Below are positions 1 to 10,308 of a stretch of 64,000 nucleotides of DNA, piece after piece. How positions within the stretch are numbered: the stretch's first letter is position 1; every line of letters begins with the position of its first letter. The translations under genes were made by a program, and so were the position numbers. The notes below the pieces were generated by a model. The model saw only the letters and a program-made list of their open reading frames with translations. It searched no databases and was not told the DNA's origin. This DNA comes from Methanosphaera stadtmanae. GTDB lineage: Archaea; Methanobacteriota; Methanobacteria; Methanobacteriales; Methanobacteriaceae. The stretch covers positions 40,631-104,630 of the forward strand of contig SUTQ01000006.1 in NCBI GenBank assembly GCA_015062805.1, given 5' to 3'.

Positions 1-129
1 GGAACAACAAAATTCAACCTACAACTCAACAAACAATACAAACCAGACACATACAAAATAACAACAATATACACAAATAATTTATATTGTATTGAAAATG
101 ATAGTTTTGTAACAGTAAATGAAAACTAA
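1..129 (+). CDS. C-terminal end of an adhesin-like protein (partial)
   Basis: An open frame enters from the left edge and ends at TAA 127-129, giving 42 residues rich in Thr, Asn and Lys. The phrase KPDTYKITTIYTNN resembles the last beta strand of the Ig-like repeats in the other adhesin-like proteins of this window, for example the one ending at 63281. Too little is present to name a domain. It is most likely the end of a secreted surface protein whose body lies outside the window. Confidence 0.55.
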   Translation, partial: GTTKFNLQLNKQYKPDTYKITTIYTNNLYCIENDSFVTVNEN

Positions 130-275
130 ATGTAACATAATATTTGATTAATAGTTTAACTATTCAATTAAATATCCCTATTTTTTTTAATTTCTGCTTT
201 TTGAACTTTTTCTTTGTTCAAATTAATTTTATATATTAAAATTTACATACTTCATTATTAATAGTGGGGATTGTT

Positions 276-1958
276 ATGAGCAATTTTGAAAAAGAATTAT
301 GTGATTTATTAAGAGCTAGATTTCCATTTATACATATATCTACTTATGAAGAAGAAAGATTGATTAACGAATTAACAAGGATAGTTTTCACTCAGGAACT
401 CATTCATACTGTTAGAAAAGTATTCGTATGGAAATCATCAGAAGGCTTTAGAAATGATAATGGACTCATTCAAGAAGATACTGTTGATAAAATAGCAGCA
501 CTAAACTTTATAAAAAATTTTTCAGAACCGGCTTTATTTATTATTTTAGATTTTCACGTATTTTGTGAAAAATCACCTGGAATAACAGATTATAGTGTAA
601 TTAGAAGTTTAAAAGATTTAATGCCAAATTTAAAACAAAGTTTTGAACCTAAAAATGTAATTTTTATTTCTCCAATATTCTCTGTTCCAGATGATCTTAA
701 AAAGGACATTACAGTAATGGATTTTGAACTTCCAACTTCTGAAGAAATAGAAAAAGTTTTAGATGGAATGATAGAAGCTAATTCAAACACCAATCTTAAT
801 GTAAATTTAAATGATAAAGAAAAGGAATCATTAATTAAAGCTGCAGTTGGTTTAACACTTCAAGAAGCTGAAAATGCTTTTGCACGAGCAATGGTAAACG
901 ATGGTAGTTTGAATGCTACTGATGTTGATTTAGTTTTAAAAGAAAAAAGCCAAGTTATTAAGAAAAATGATTTGCTTGAATATATTGATTCTGAAGTAAA
1001 CATAGATGATGTTGGTGGATTAGAAAATCTTAAAAAATGGCTTAGAAAACGTGACAAGTCCTGGCTTTCATCAGCAAAAAAATATGGATTACCTTCCCCC
1101 AAAGGAGTTTTATTAACAGGAGTTCCAGGTTGTGGAAAAAGTTTAATAGCTAAAAGTATTTCATCCATGTGGCATTTACCATTATTGCGATTCGATGTTG
1201 GAAAAGTATTTAACAAATATGTTGGAAATAGTGAATCCAATATGAGAGAAGCTATTAAAACTGCCGAAGCTATTGCTCCTTGCATATTATGGATTGATGA
1301 AATTGAAAAAGGTTTTTCAGGTCTGGGGAATAGTGGGGATAGTGGTACTACTAATCGGATTTTTGGAACCTTTTTAAGTTGGATGCAAGAAAAGACAAAA
1401 CCTGTATTTGTTGTTGCAACTGCAAACAACATCAATAATCTTCCATCAGAAATGATGAGAAAAGGAAGATTTGATGAAATATTTTTTATAGATTTACCTA
1501 CATTTAATGAAAGAAAACAAATATTTAAAGTCCACCTTCAATCAAGATTAAAAAATCCTGATGTAATTGGTGATTTTGTCATTAATGATGAAACTCTTGA
1601 ACACCTAGCAAGTTTAACAGAAGGATTTGGAGGGGCAGAATTAGAACAAATAGTTATAATGGGATTGTTTGATGCTTTTGCTGAAGATCGTAGCATAACA
1701 ATGAATGACTTTGAAAGCTCTATAAAAAATACCATACCATTAAGCGTAACTCAATCAGAACAAATTAGATCAATACGAGAATGGGCAAACATTAGAGCTG
1801 TTGCAGCTACTGCACAAGAAGATAGGAAAGAATATGATAATGAGTCATATATTAATTCTCAACCACCTAATGATTCACCTAAGAATAATGAAAACTATTT
1901 GGATAATGATAACTCGGATATTAATGATTCTAGAGGAGGAAGGACTTTAGATTTCTAA
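276..1958 (+). CDS. AAA family ATPase, Ycf46-like
   Basis: 560-residue AAA+ ATPase. The N-terminal 230 residues are a family-specific non-ATPase part. Walker A is GVPGCGKS at about residue 282, Walker B is ILWIDEIEKG near 338, and the sensor/arginine-finger stretch is ATANN...RKGRFDE. The one-AAA-domain layout with this N-terminus matches the Ycf46/slr0374 group, whose molecular role is poorly defined; ATP-driven remodelling is inferred. A GTG at 264 would add four residues, but that GTG lies inside the GTGGGGAT ribosome site, so ATG 276 is chosen. The C-terminal 45 residues are Asn/Asp/Ser-rich and probably disordered. It stands alone, followed by 280 bp of A+T-rich DNA with no recognised signal. 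Confidence 0.85.
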   Translation: MSNFEKELCDLLRARFPFIHISTYEEERLINELTRIVFTQELIHTVRKVFVWKSSEGFRNDNGLIQEDTVDKIAALNFIKNFSEPALFIILDFHVFCEKSPGITDYSVIRSLKDLMPNLKQSFEPKNVIFISPIFSVPDDLKKDITVMDFELPTSEEIEKVLDGMIEANSNTNLNVNLNDKEKESLIKAAVGLTLQEAENAFARAMVNDGSLNATDVDLVLKEKSQVIKKNDLLEYIDSEVNIDDVGGLENLKKWLRKRDKSWLSSAKKYGLPSPKGVLLTGVPGCGKSLIAKSISSMWHLPLLRFDVGKVFNKYVGNSESNMREAIKTAEAIAPCILWIDEIEKGFSGLGNSGDSGTTNRIFGTFLSWMQEKTKPVFVVATANNINNLPSEMMRKGRFDEIFFIDLPTFNERKQIFKVHLQSRLKNPDVIGDFVINDETLEHLASLTEGFGGAELEQIVIMGLFDAFAEDRSITMNDFESSIKNTIPLSVTQSEQIRSIREWANIRAVAATAQEDRKEYDNESYINSQPPNDSPKNNENYLDNDNSDINDSRGGRTLDF

Positions 1959-2238
1959 TCTTCTTTCTAAACTTTTTTTGATTAATATTATTAATTTATA
2001 AATGATTTTTCTTTAATTTTATTTACAATTATGGAATATTATTATAAAAAAATTTATATACTTTTTATTCCAATTATTATATATAAAACAAATATATCAT
2101 ATTTTTTTGTACAATTTTTTTCTAAATTATAAATTTACTTATTTAAAATTGATTTAGAGAATTATATTTGGAATAAATTTTATGAAAAAATTTAATAATA
2201 AAATCCAAATAAGTAATTAGAACATGTAGGTGATAAAA

Positions 2239-2703
2239 TTGTTAAATTTAGAGAATAACGAAGTTAAATATATAGATGTAATAGATTTAAATAATAAAAC
2301 AATTAAACTACCAGAAAACAGTAATTTCTATGTTACAGATGAAAATGATGTGAATTATTCAACAAGAGTCTGTTTTAAAGAAGATTTTGGTACAATTGAA
2401 AATTATATGAAAACAGCTTATGAACCTGTCCTATTAGAAGAATTTAATGAAAATCAATTAAAAAAAGATAATTATAATGGTAAATTCATATTAAAAATCG
2501 TATTAGATGATAATACAATACTAACACATTATTTTACATTCATAGGATTTGAAGATGAAAAAACAATAAAAGTTATTCCTGTAAAAATACCTAAAATCAA
2601 TATATACACCGTTGATCCAACAAAAGTATTATCATTTAACTGGTATTATTTAGAATCTAATGATATTACAGAATATATAACTTTAGCAATGGAAGATAAT
2701 TAG
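2239..2703 (+). CDS. Hypothetical protein, TTG start
   Basis: About 154 residues, acidic, with no membrane segment or signal peptide and no family recognised. The sequence alternates short hydrophobic stretches with turns, as in an all-beta or alpha/beta soluble protein. The start is decided by the ribosome site: GGTGAT at 2229-2234 is followed four bases later by TTG 2239. An in-frame GTG at 2230 lies inside that ribosome site and is unlikely to be the start. The next gene converges from the other strand. Confidence 0.6.
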   Translation: MLNLENNEVKYIDVIDLNNKTIKLPENSNFYVTDENDVNYSTRVCFKEDFGTIENYMKTAYEPVLLEEFNENQLKKDNYNGKFILKIVLDDNTILTHYFTFIGFEDEKTIKVIPVKIPKINIYTVDPTKVLSFNWYYLESNDITEYITLAMEDN

Positions 2704-2717
2704 CTGAAATACAACTT

Positions 2718-2924
2718 TTATTTTTTCATTACTTTTTTTTCAGCATTCATGAAGTAAATCAACATTTCTTCATCATTCATTTCTTTAATTTCATCTAATT
2801 TTTTTTCTTTCTTTATCATTTTTACGCATTCAAAAAGTGCTTCAATATTTTCAAATTCACATAAATTTTTTATATAGTCCGATAAAGACATTTCTTTTGT
2901 TTCATAATTAATTTCACATACCAT
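2718..2924 (-). CDS. Small acidic hypothetical protein
   Basis: 68 residues, mostly charged and predicted helical (KKEKKLDEIKEMNDEEM), ending in a lysine cluster. A weak GTGA lies six bases before ATG 2924. No homologue is recognised. The absence of a competing frame, the ribosome site and the normal spacing to the convergent gene support it, but its shortness leaves doubt. Confidence 0.45.
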   Translation of the reverse strand: MVCEINYETKEMSLSDYIKNLCEFENIEALFECVKMIKKEKKLDEIKEMNDEEMLIYFMNAEKKVMKK

Positions 2925-3034
2925 TTATATTCACATCCCAATTTATATAATTTAATTTGTTTTATAACGCTTATTAAAGTTTTTTATTATTGAAAAATAA
3001 ATATAATATTAGATAATATAAAGGGTTTTATTAT

Positions 3035-3814
3035 ATGAATAATGTTAATGTACTTACTAAAGAACATGCTATTGATAGATTACAGTATGTAAAAGAGTTA
3101 AATTATACTGATAAAGAATACAAAAAATACTTAAGAAAACACATGTTCAAATACAAAACAAAAGCTAATGGTTTGCTTATTCAAAGATTGTCTGCTGAAC
3201 AAGAATTATTTATGTTTGAAACATATGGTTTTGAAAATTTAAAAAAATACGCTATTGATATTTTAGAACAAAATATAGAATATTGTACAGTTCTTGAAAA
3301 AGAAACACATGATGAACAAATAGAAAAAACAATAGAATTCCTAGAAAAAAGCAATACTAAAGAGTATATTTTTTCATTAAAAGATTTTGCTACAAAAACT
3401 GCATACAACTGGTATATACCTGTTGACAGATTAATTAATTGGATTGATTGTTTCATGATTCAGAGACAGGTATTCTTTGAATATGCATCGAATGAAAAAA
3501 CATACCTATTTGCACCTAATTATTTTACTGACAACGTGTTATTATTAATCGTCGAAACAGATAATATTGCTGAAGATTTCGAAGCGGATATTGATCAAAT
3601 TGTTAAGGTATATGGTGAAGTTGTAAATGGAATAATTAAAATCCTTAAAGAACTACCTAAAGATTCTATGATTGAAAATCTATTCACAATTACTGATGAA
3701 CAGAAACAAAAAAATGGTGAAGAAATCAATCAATTAGCAAAAGATTACTATGAATATATTGAAGCTTCTTCAGAAGATGAAGAATCTGATAAAAAAGAAG
3801 AAAACAACTCATAG
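3035..3814 (+). CDS. Hypothetical cytosolic protein with acidic tail
   Basis: 259 residues, soluble, mixed alpha/beta. The last 25 residues are almost all Asp, Glu, Ser and Lys. No motif was recognised. It is preceded by a T-rich stretch and a plain A+T-rich promoter region, and followed by NAD kinase on the same strand 111 bp later, so co-transcription is possible but not shown. Confidence 0.6.
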   Translation: MNNVNVLTKEHAIDRLQYVKELNYTDKEYKKYLRKHMFKYKTKANGLLIQRLSAEQELFMFETYGFENLKKYAIDILEQNIEYCTVLEKETHDEQIEKTIEFLEKSNTKEYIFSLKDFATKTAYNWYIPVDRLINWIDCFMIQRQVFFEYASNEKTYLFAPNYFTDNVLLLIVETDNIAEDFEADIDQIVKVYGEVVNGIIKILKELPKDSMIENLFTITDEQKQKNGEEINQLAKDYYEYIEASSEDEESDKKEENNS

Positions 3815-3925
3815 TAATTCTTCTCTAAACTTTTTTTAATTAAAATTAATTATTTAAATATGCAAATTAATAAATTGAATAACCTATTTTTAAATATTAA
3901 TATTTATTTAGATAAATAAGATAAT

Positions 3926-4708
3926 ATGAAAATATTTATTAATGTCGATAAAAATAAAGAATTTGCTATTTCTACAAAAGAAAGTCTAATAAATACTTGT
4001 AATGAACTAAATATAACAGTTTGTGAAAATCCATCTGATGCTGATATAATTTGTTCAATTGGTGGTGACGGTACATTCTTAGAATCATCAAGATTATCTA
4101 AAGGATGTCCGACTATCGGAATAAACTGTGGTACTCTTGGTTATTTAACAGATGTAAACCCTGAAGATATTGAGAAGGCTATGAAGGATTTGTTAGATAA
4201 TAATTATTATATTGAAGAACGAATGATGCTTGAAGGGGAAATAATTAAAGACAATGGTGAAATAATTAAGATTCCTCCTGCTTTAAATGATATTGCCATA
4301 TCTAAAAATACATTTGGAGTTGTACGTTTTGACACAATAGTTGATGAGAAGTTAATAAATTCTTACACTGCAGATGGTATAATAGTATGTACACCAACTG
4401 GTTCAACTGCTTATAATTTATCTTGTGGAGGACCAATAGTAGATCCTACTGCCCATATAATTACTGTAACACCTATTGCTCCACATACAGTACTTAATAG
4501 AAGCGTTATTTTATCAGATAATTCATTGGTTGAAATAAAAATCACGGAATTAAGAAATCATAATATGTCTTACGTATTATATGATGGAAGACCCATTGAA
4601 GTAAAAACAGGTGATGTAATCCGTATATTTAAATCTGAACAGATTACAAAAATTATTAAACTTAACTGGAAAAGTTTCATTGAAAACATCAGAAAAAAGA
4701 TACATTAA
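3926..4708 (+). CDS. nadK: NAD kinase
   Basis: Phosphorylates NAD to NADP using ATP or polyphosphate; the only known route to NADP. The 260-residue length fits the stand-alone family. Visible signatures are the GGDGTFLES nucleotide-binding loop at residues 48-56, GINCGTLGYLTD just after it, the NDIAI segment, and the glycine-rich TADGIIVCTPTGSTAYNLS followed by GGP. The C-terminus has the expected beta-rich repeat ending in DGRPIEV. It has no phosphatase fusion, unlike some archaeal NAD kinases. It converges on the cysteine-rich protein gene. Confidence 0.93.
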   Translation: MKIFINVDKNKEFAISTKESLINTCNELNITVCENPSDADIICSIGGDGTFLESSRLSKGCPTIGINCGTLGYLTDVNPEDIEKAMKDLLDNNYYIEERMMLEGEIIKDNGEIIKIPPALNDIAISKNTFGVVRFDTIVDEKLINSYTADGIIVCTPTGSTAYNLSCGGPIVDPTAHIITVTPIAPHTVLNRSVILSDNSLVEIKITELRNHNMSYVLYDGRPIEVKTGDVIRIFKSEQITKIIKLNWKSFIENIRKKIH

Positions 4709-4731
4709 ACTAATAAATATTAAATAAAGAT

Positions 4732-5436
4732 TTAAAGCTGTTCTTTCACTAATTTAAAGAAATCCACAGTTTTTTCCGAATCAACTTTATTTAAATTATG
4801 ATAACATGACGGACAATAAGTGATTACTTTATCTCCACTAAGAGTTTGTTTAGCCATTTTAAGACCTAATTCTTTATTACCTTTTGTAATACCTGCTCCA
4901 AAACCACAACAAGAATTTGCACGTTTTTCTGGAACATTTTTTATAATAGATCTTACTTGTTTATTTCTTTCTAAAGCGTGACAAGGATCATGTATAATAT
5001 GGCCACTTCCATCTATTATTTCATCTTCAAATAAATCCATAGCAAAATTAATTTTAATATTAAAATCGGGATGATTGGAATAATAATCTCTAAATGATTC
5101 ATAACATCCAGGACAAATTGTTATAATCTCTTTAACACCATGTGAATTAAATTTTTCAATATTGGATTTAACTACTTTATCTGCAAGTTTATTTTCATTG
5201 ATAATGTATAACATAATTCCACAACAAGATTCATCAGATAAGGTAGAAAATTCGATACCTTTTTTACTTAAACACTCACTTACGTTATCGATTAATTCAT
5301 TTTCTCTAAACCTACTCGTACAACCCCTGAATAATATTACTTCATGTATCTCATTATCATCTATTATTTCCATATCCGAACCATATGAATTTCCTTTATT
5401 TATTATATTATCAACTATTCTTTCATTATAACTCAT
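4732..5436 (-). CDS. Cysteine-rich (CCG domain) Fe-S protein, HdrB-like
   Basis: 234 residues with two copies of the cysteine-rich CCG domain found in heterodisulfide reductase subunit B and GlpC/LutA-type proteins. The first copy has FRGCTSRF, then DESCCGIM, then CPGCYESF. The second has HDPCHALE, then NSCCGFGAG, then CPSCYHNL. This pattern can bind a noncubane or cubane Fe-S cluster and act in electron transfer to thiols or flavoproteins (known for the family). There is no N-terminal ferredoxin domain and no HdrA or HdrC gene alongside, so its partner is unknown. AGGTAAT precedes ATG 5436. Confidence 0.8.
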   Translation of the reverse strand: MSYNERIVDNIINKGNSYGSDMEIIDDNEIHEVILFRGCTSRFRENELIDNVSECLSKKGIEFSTLSDESCCGIMLYIINENKLADKVVKSNIEKFNSHGVKEIITICPGCYESFRDYYSNHPDFNIKINFAMDLFEDEIIDGSGHIIHDPCHALERNKQVRSIIKNVPEKRANSCCGFGAGITKGNKELGLKMAKQTLSGDKVITYCPSCYHNLNKVDSEKTVDFFKLVKEQL

Positions 5437-5642
5437 ACAATTACCTAAATTATTCTTAATAAGTTATTTTTTAATAATTCTTATTAAATTTTTTTAATAG
5501 AAAAATAAGTTGTATTTTTAATTATTCTTTTTTTTAACAATTTTTATTTATATCTAAATTAAATATATAATATTATAAAAAAAATATGATAATATTAATA
5601 ATTTAATATTAATTATTAATATTTTATAAAAATGGTGATAAT

Positions 5643-6266
5643 ATGAACAAAAAAATTTTAGGGATTATAATTGTAATTCTAGCAATCTTGATTGCGGGAG
5701 CTTATCAATTTGCATATGTTCCATATCAACAAGAACAAAATAATATAGCATATTCAACAGGATTACAAAATGCTAGTGCAATGGAAAAGGAAATAAATAA
5801 TTCTATTAGTGAATTTAATAATATAAATTCATCAAATTTTACTGCTTTTACTGATGCATTTAATAAAAAATATCAAAATGAAATTTCTCCCGAAATTGAT
5901 CAAGAAATTGCTAAATTAAACGAAACTCTTCAGTATACAAATGGTAATAAAACCAAAGAGGATTATATCAATTATCAAATTGAAAGAATACAGTTAGAAA
6001 AAGAAGGTACTGATGTAATAAATAGTAAAATGAATGAACTTAAAGTAGCAGTAGAAAAAAATGATTATAATCAAATGTTAAGTATAGCAAAAAATATGGA
6101 TAATGAAATTAATAATGTTACTGCAAAAATTAAGCCAATTAAGGAAAATATTATTAATTTACTAAATAATAATCCATCATTTAATGAATCTGTACATAAC
6201 TTAACTTTATTCCCTGAGTTCTATGGGGATATTAATATTACAAATGTAAATATTTTAAATAAATAG
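5643..6266 (+). CDS. Membrane-anchored extracytoplasmic helical protein
   Basis: 207 residues. Residues 4-22 form one hydrophobic segment (ILGIIIVILAILIAGAY), an uncleaved anchor or signal, followed by a hydrophilic Asn/Glu/Lys-rich helical region likely to form a coiled coil outside the membrane. Asn-X-Ser/Thr sites are frequent. No family recognised. GGTGAT lies three bases before ATG 5643. The gene is closed by a strong hairpin. Confidence 0.6.
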   Translation: MNKKILGIIIVILAILIAGAYQFAYVPYQQEQNNIAYSTGLQNASAMEKEINNSISEFNNINSSNFTAFTDAFNKKYQNEISPEIDQEIAKLNETLQYTNGNKTKEDYINYQIERIQLEKEGTDVINSKMNELKVAVEKNDYNQMLSIAKNMDNEINNVTAKIKPIKENIINLLNNNPSFNESVHNLTLFPEFYGDINITNVNILNK

Positions 6267-6271
6267 TTTAA

Positions 6272-6310
6272 AAATTGGTAATATATTTATTACCAATTTA
6301 CTTTTTATAT
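6272..6310 (+). terminator. Hairpin terminator after the 5643-6266 gene
   Basis: A perfect 12-bp inverted repeat: AAATTGGTAATA at 6272-6283 pairs with 6288-6299 around a four-base loop, followed by CTTTTTATAT. It starts five bases after the stop codon. Confidence 0.75.
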
Positions 6311-7064
6311 ATTTGTTATTTTTTAATTACCTAGAATATAAACTCATAACCTTTAAAAATACTTTTATTATTGCAATAATTTACATAATAAAAAAAGTAA
6401 AATAGTTTAATTTATTACGAATTGATATATTATTTTTTATAAATTATAAATAATATTTAAATATATTAAAAATTATAATATCTATTATGATATTTAGTTT
6501 TCATTTTTTTCATAAATATCATAATTTAACAAACGGAGATTATAATTAAAGTTGTAGAAATGTATTGATTTTCCATAATAAAACTAAAAAAGAATATTAT
6601 CATCAATTTAATTAAATTTATGGCTCTATTGATTATAAATACTATTGTAATTATAAAAAAAATAAAAATTGATGAATCATAATAGAATTTTGATGTTTTT
6701 TATTAACTATGAAATTGCTGCTATTGGTTAATTATTTATGGATTATTCAAATAAAAATTAATGATTAAATTTAAGAAGTCTTAGAAAGAATTATTTAAAA
6801 TTCTAAAGAATTTCTAACATAATAAATAAGATAGTTTTCTCAACTTTTTGATATACATTGTAAATTTTCTTGTTTACATTGAACAAAAATTATTTTCCAA
6901 TAAGTTAAATAATTACTTCAAAAATGATATTGCTCATATAAAGAAAATATTTCTTTATTGCATATATAACATTATTTAATACCTTAATCATTGTTTTATG
7001 AAAAATAAAATAAAACATTGATTCTCCCCTTTTCTTTTATAAATAATTTTGTGGAAGAAGAAGG
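6311..7064. other. Long A+T-rich gap with a 13-bp inverted repeat
   Basis: No convincing gene was found in any frame. The one clear structure is a perfect inverted repeat: ATTATGATATTTA at 6484-6496 and its complement at 6513-6525, with a 16-base loop. The rest could be an old gene relic, since short readable stretches occur near 6540-6660, but none could be named. Confidence 0.5.
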
Positions 7065-8486
7065 TTAAGAAATATAATTGGTTAATCCAATTGTACCAGA
7101 ACCTTCTTCATTTGGGACTTTGGAGTTGAAAATGTATTTATCCTCATTTTGAGCTTCAAAACTTCCTTTATTTTTTGATTCAAATGTATTATTTCCAATA
7201 TTAACTATTCCGTTTACATCATTAAATATTGTCAATCCTCGAATTTTTTCACCTTCAACCATATTTTTAAATTGATTATCTGTAATTGTTATTTCACCAT
7301 TGTTATTATATATTACTCCACCTCTAGAATAATTACCAATCAAAACATTGTTAAAGATATTGTTTTTGATATTCATTGTTGCATTTCTATTAAATATTAC
7401 ACCACCTTTACTACAGGAAGAAGTTGATGTTGGATCATAATTAATATTATAGTCATTTATAATATTATCAGTAAATTCCAAATTTCCGATTTCATGATAC
7501 AATATTCCACCTCTTAATTCACCAGTAGTATTATCATTATTAAATTCATTATTTTTTATTATCATATCTGATTCATAATTATCAATTATTCCTCCCCTGA
7601 TTACGTCATTTTCTATCATAGAATTTTCTGAAAAGAGATTATCTATAATTTTGGTGTTAGTTTTATTAAATGAATGAATACATCGTCCTTTATTTTTAAT
7701 AAATTTATTGTTTTCAATAGTGTTGTTACCATATGATACCATATAAATTATTGCAGTTCTATCATTATTTTTATTAAGATTCGCTTCATTTTCTTCAAAA
7801 ATGCAATTATTAATATTTAACGAACCACCATATTCACCAATACTCCAAATTGCACCACCTGTTTCTTCAACAGTATTATTTTTAAATGTAGATTTAGTAA
7901 TATAAGCTGAACCCCTATTGGTTATAGCACTACCTTTAATTTTTCCTTTATTATTTATGAATTGACAATTTTCAATATATAAATCAGAGACTGATTCCAT
8001 TGTTATGGCACCTGATGAATTAGATTCACCCGGAATAGTATTTTGAATAGTTAAATCTTTCAATTTCAAATTTGCATGTAATTCCATAAACTGGTGTTTA
8101 TTCTGACCATCAAGTATATGTCCATTTCCATTTATCGTAAACTGTGAGTCTGTACGAGAATCACCACATCTAAAAGTATCAGTAATATTATAATCGCCAT
8201 CATTTAAATTGATGACATAGGATTTATTTTCTAAACTTTTAGTGTAATTAGTAATTACATTTTTTAATTCATTATAACCAGAAACATTAGCAGTTACTAC
8301 TTCATATCTGTCAAATGGTTCATTTTCATCTTTAAATCCAACAAAAGATTTTACAATATTTATATTATCTTCGAGAATTTCTGAAAAATTATTTTTGTTA
8401 TTATTAATATCTAAAGCTAATGAATTTGATATTATAATAACTGATATTAAAATTACAAAGATGATAAAAAAAATCTTCAATTTCAT
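7065..8486 (-). CDS. Adhesin-like protein, parallel beta-helix
   Basis: 473 residues. Residues 1-25 are a signal peptide (hydrophobic IFFIIFVILISVIIISNSLA). The body has many short repeats of the form NNxFxNN, IENCxF, GGAI and GGVIYN, typical of right-handed parallel beta-helix (Pbl/NosD-type) proteins. Methanosphaera and Methanobrevibacter carry large sets of such surface proteins. There is no C-terminal membrane anchor or Ig-like repeat, so it may be released or bound through other wall components. AGGAAGAT precedes ATG 8486. Confidence 0.8.
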   Translation of the reverse strand: MKLKIFFIIFVILISVIIISNSLALDINNNKNNFSEILEDNINIVKSFVGFKDENEPFDRYEVVTANVSGYNELKNVITNYTKSLENKSYVINLNDGDYNITDTFRCGDSRTDSQFTINGNGHILDGQNKHQFMELHANLKLKDLTIQNTIPGESNSSGAITMESVSDLYIENCQFINNKGKIKGSAITNRGSAYITKSTFKNNTVEETGGAIWSIGEYGGSLNINNCIFEENEANLNKNNDRTAIIYMVSYGNNTIENNKFIKNKGRCIHSFNKTNTKIIDNLFSENSMIENDVIRGGIIDNYESDMIIKNNEFNNDNTTGELRGGILYHEIGNLEFTDNIINDYNINYDPTSTSSCSKGGVIFNRNATMNIKNNIFNNVLIGNYSRGGVIYNNNGEITITDNQFKNMVEGEKIRGLTIFNDVNGIVNIGNNTFESKNKGSFEAQNEDKYIFNSKVPNEEGSGTIGLTNYIS

Positions 8487-8584
8487 CTTAATCTTCCTAA
8501 AACATTTTAATAATATTTTAGAATTAATATGTATAAATTTTTTTGTAAAAAAAAAGATTTGAAAAAGAGGGTTAGTTTATTGAA

Positions 8585-9328
8585 TTATATTTCAAATCCA
8601 CCGTCAACTTTAATAACTTGACCATCAATGAATGCAGAATCATCACTTGCTAAGAATAAAGCTACGGTAGCAATATCTTCTGGTTCTCCACATCTTTTAA
8701 CTGGGCATTGATCAATCATTTGTTGTAATGCAGCAGGTCCACCAATACTATCTACCATTGCAGTGTGTATTAATCCAGGTGCTATACCATTACATCTGAT
8801 TTCTGGTCCTAATTCCCATGCTGTTGATTTGGTTAATCCAGCCATAGCATGTTTACTATCTACATATGCTGCAAAACCATGATGAGCTCCAAATGATGCA
8901 ACTGAACAAGTGTTTACAATAACACCTTTTCCTTTTTCTTTCATAACTGGTGCAACTAATTGTGTTAAAACTAAACTTGAAGTAACATTAACATCTACTA
9001 CTGTTTTCCATTCTTCTGTAGATAAATCCATTAAAGGAGACATGCTTAACATTCCTGCATTGTTAAATAGAATATCAACTGTTCCATATGTTTCCATAGT
9101 TACGTCAAATATTTTTTTAACATCATCCATATTTGTCATATCTGCAATTACATATATTGCCTCATTTCCAGCAGCTTTAATATCTTCTACTACTTCTTTA
9201 GCTCTTTCTTCGTTTCTTCCCGTTACAACAACTTTAGCTCCTTCTGCTGCAAATAATTTTGCTGTTGCTCTACCCATTCCTGAAGTTGCACCTGTCGTAA
9301 TTGCTATTTTTCCATCTAGTTTTCCCAT
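8585..9328 (-). CDS. Short-chain dehydrogenase/reductase (SDR), FabG-like
   Basis: 247-residue classical SDR enzyme. It has the NAD(P)-binding TGATSGMGRATA motif at residues 13-24, NNAG in beta strand 4, a catalytic Ser near SCSVASFG, and the Tyr-Lys pair in YVDSK; the C-terminal VDGGFEI is the usual family ending. A basic residue in GRN after strand 2 fits NADP use (inference). The substrate cannot be told from sequence. GAGGTGAAATT gives a strong ribosome site. Its codons are richer in G+C than those of its neighbours, so it may be well expressed or acquired. Confidence 0.88.
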   Translation of the reverse strand: MGKLDGKIAITTGATSGMGRATAKLFAAEGAKVVVTGRNEERAKEVVEDIKAAGNEAIYVIADMTNMDDVKKIFDVTMETYGTVDILFNNAGMLSMSPLMDLSTEEWKTVVDVNVTSSLVLTQLVAPVMKEKGKGVIVNTCSVASFGAHHGFAAYVDSKHAMAGLTKSTAWELGPEIRCNGIAPGLIHTAMVDSIGGPAALQQMIDQCPVKRCGEPEDIATVALFLASDDSAFIDGQVIKVDGGFEI

Positions 9329-9498
9329 AATTTCACCTCAATAATTTATCATAATTAATCATGATAATTATATATTACTTTATTACAAGTAGTATTTAAA
9401 TATTATTAAAAAAAAATAAACAGTTTTCAATGTAATTAATTTTAAACGAATAATAATATATTAATTACTTAAAAACTATAAAAAATAAAATAAGGTAA

Positions 9499-10008
9499 TT
9501 ATGATAAATCCTTCTTAATATCATCTTCGAATGTCTGTTTATCTTTATCAAATTTATCCTTGAACTTTCTATATTCATCTCGGAATTCATCTTCATTAAT
9601 GGTATTACTTTGGAATTTCAATACGGAAATTGCCATTTCACCCAAATTTGTAATAATTTTTTTCATAAATTTTAGATTTAAAACAATACCGTCAATTTCT
9701 TCTTGATCATTTATTCCAACTTTTTGAGTTAAGATGTCATTAAGTGAATTTTCCATCTGTTTAAATATATTATCCATTATTTCATTTGTATCAATAATGT
9801 ACTTATCAAAAAGATCTTTAGCTCCAACGAATGTTCCTAATATTCTAAACAATATATTTAAAATAGCCATATGTGTAAATGACATGAATCTTTTAGTTTT
9901 TTTAGCTAAAAAAATTAAAGTATGTTCATCTAAATTATATTTAGTAAACCCTTTTATTAAAGAATCTATTAAATCATTAAATTTTCCTAATTGATCTTTA
10001 ATTAACAT
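9499..10008 (-). CDS. Hypothetical helical protein
   Basis: About 169 residues, predicted almost entirely helical, with a mildly hydrophobic patch (MAILNILFRILGTFVG) and a very charged C-terminus (KFKDKFDKDKQTFEDD). It may associate with membrane, but has no clear transmembrane segment. No family recognised. An upstream in-frame GTG at 10017 is part of the AGTGA ribosome site that serves ATG 10008, so the shorter start is chosen. Confidence 0.55.
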   Translation of the reverse strand: MLIKDQLGKFNDLIDSLIKGFTKYNLDEHTLIFLAKKTKRFMSFTHMAILNILFRILGTFVGAKDLFDKYIIDTNEIMDNIFKQMENSLNDILTQKVGINDQEEIDGIVLNLKFMKKIITNLGEMAISVLKFQSNTINEDEFRDEYRKFKDKFDKDKQTFEDDIKKDLS

Positions 10009-10308
10009 ATTTGTCACTTTTCATCTAATTCTTATTTTCTATATCATAATATCAATTATTGAATATAAATATATTCCTAATTTAAGAAGGATAATAGGAA
10101 TAATAAATTTTTAGTTAATTATTTAAAAATATTTTCCATAATTTTCATTTTAATATATATTTAATAAAATAAATATATAAAAAGTAGAAAATATTTAAAT
10201 ATTATGTAAAAAATAGAAATAATCATCAGTAATATTAAACAATATTTATTATAGTAATGTTAAATATTTTCTGAAAAAAAAAAATGATAGAGGTTTATCA
10301 AAGATCTT
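10009..10308. other. A+T-rich divergent intergenic region
   Basis: Separates divergent genes. It should hold both promoters: several TATA-like stretches such as ATATATTTAATA near 10152 are present. No repeat or RNA structure worth naming was seen. Confidence 0.4.

Noticed and set aside
860-1435. Gene on the opposite strand of the AAA ATPase
   Set aside because: It is only the reverse reading of a conserved coding region.
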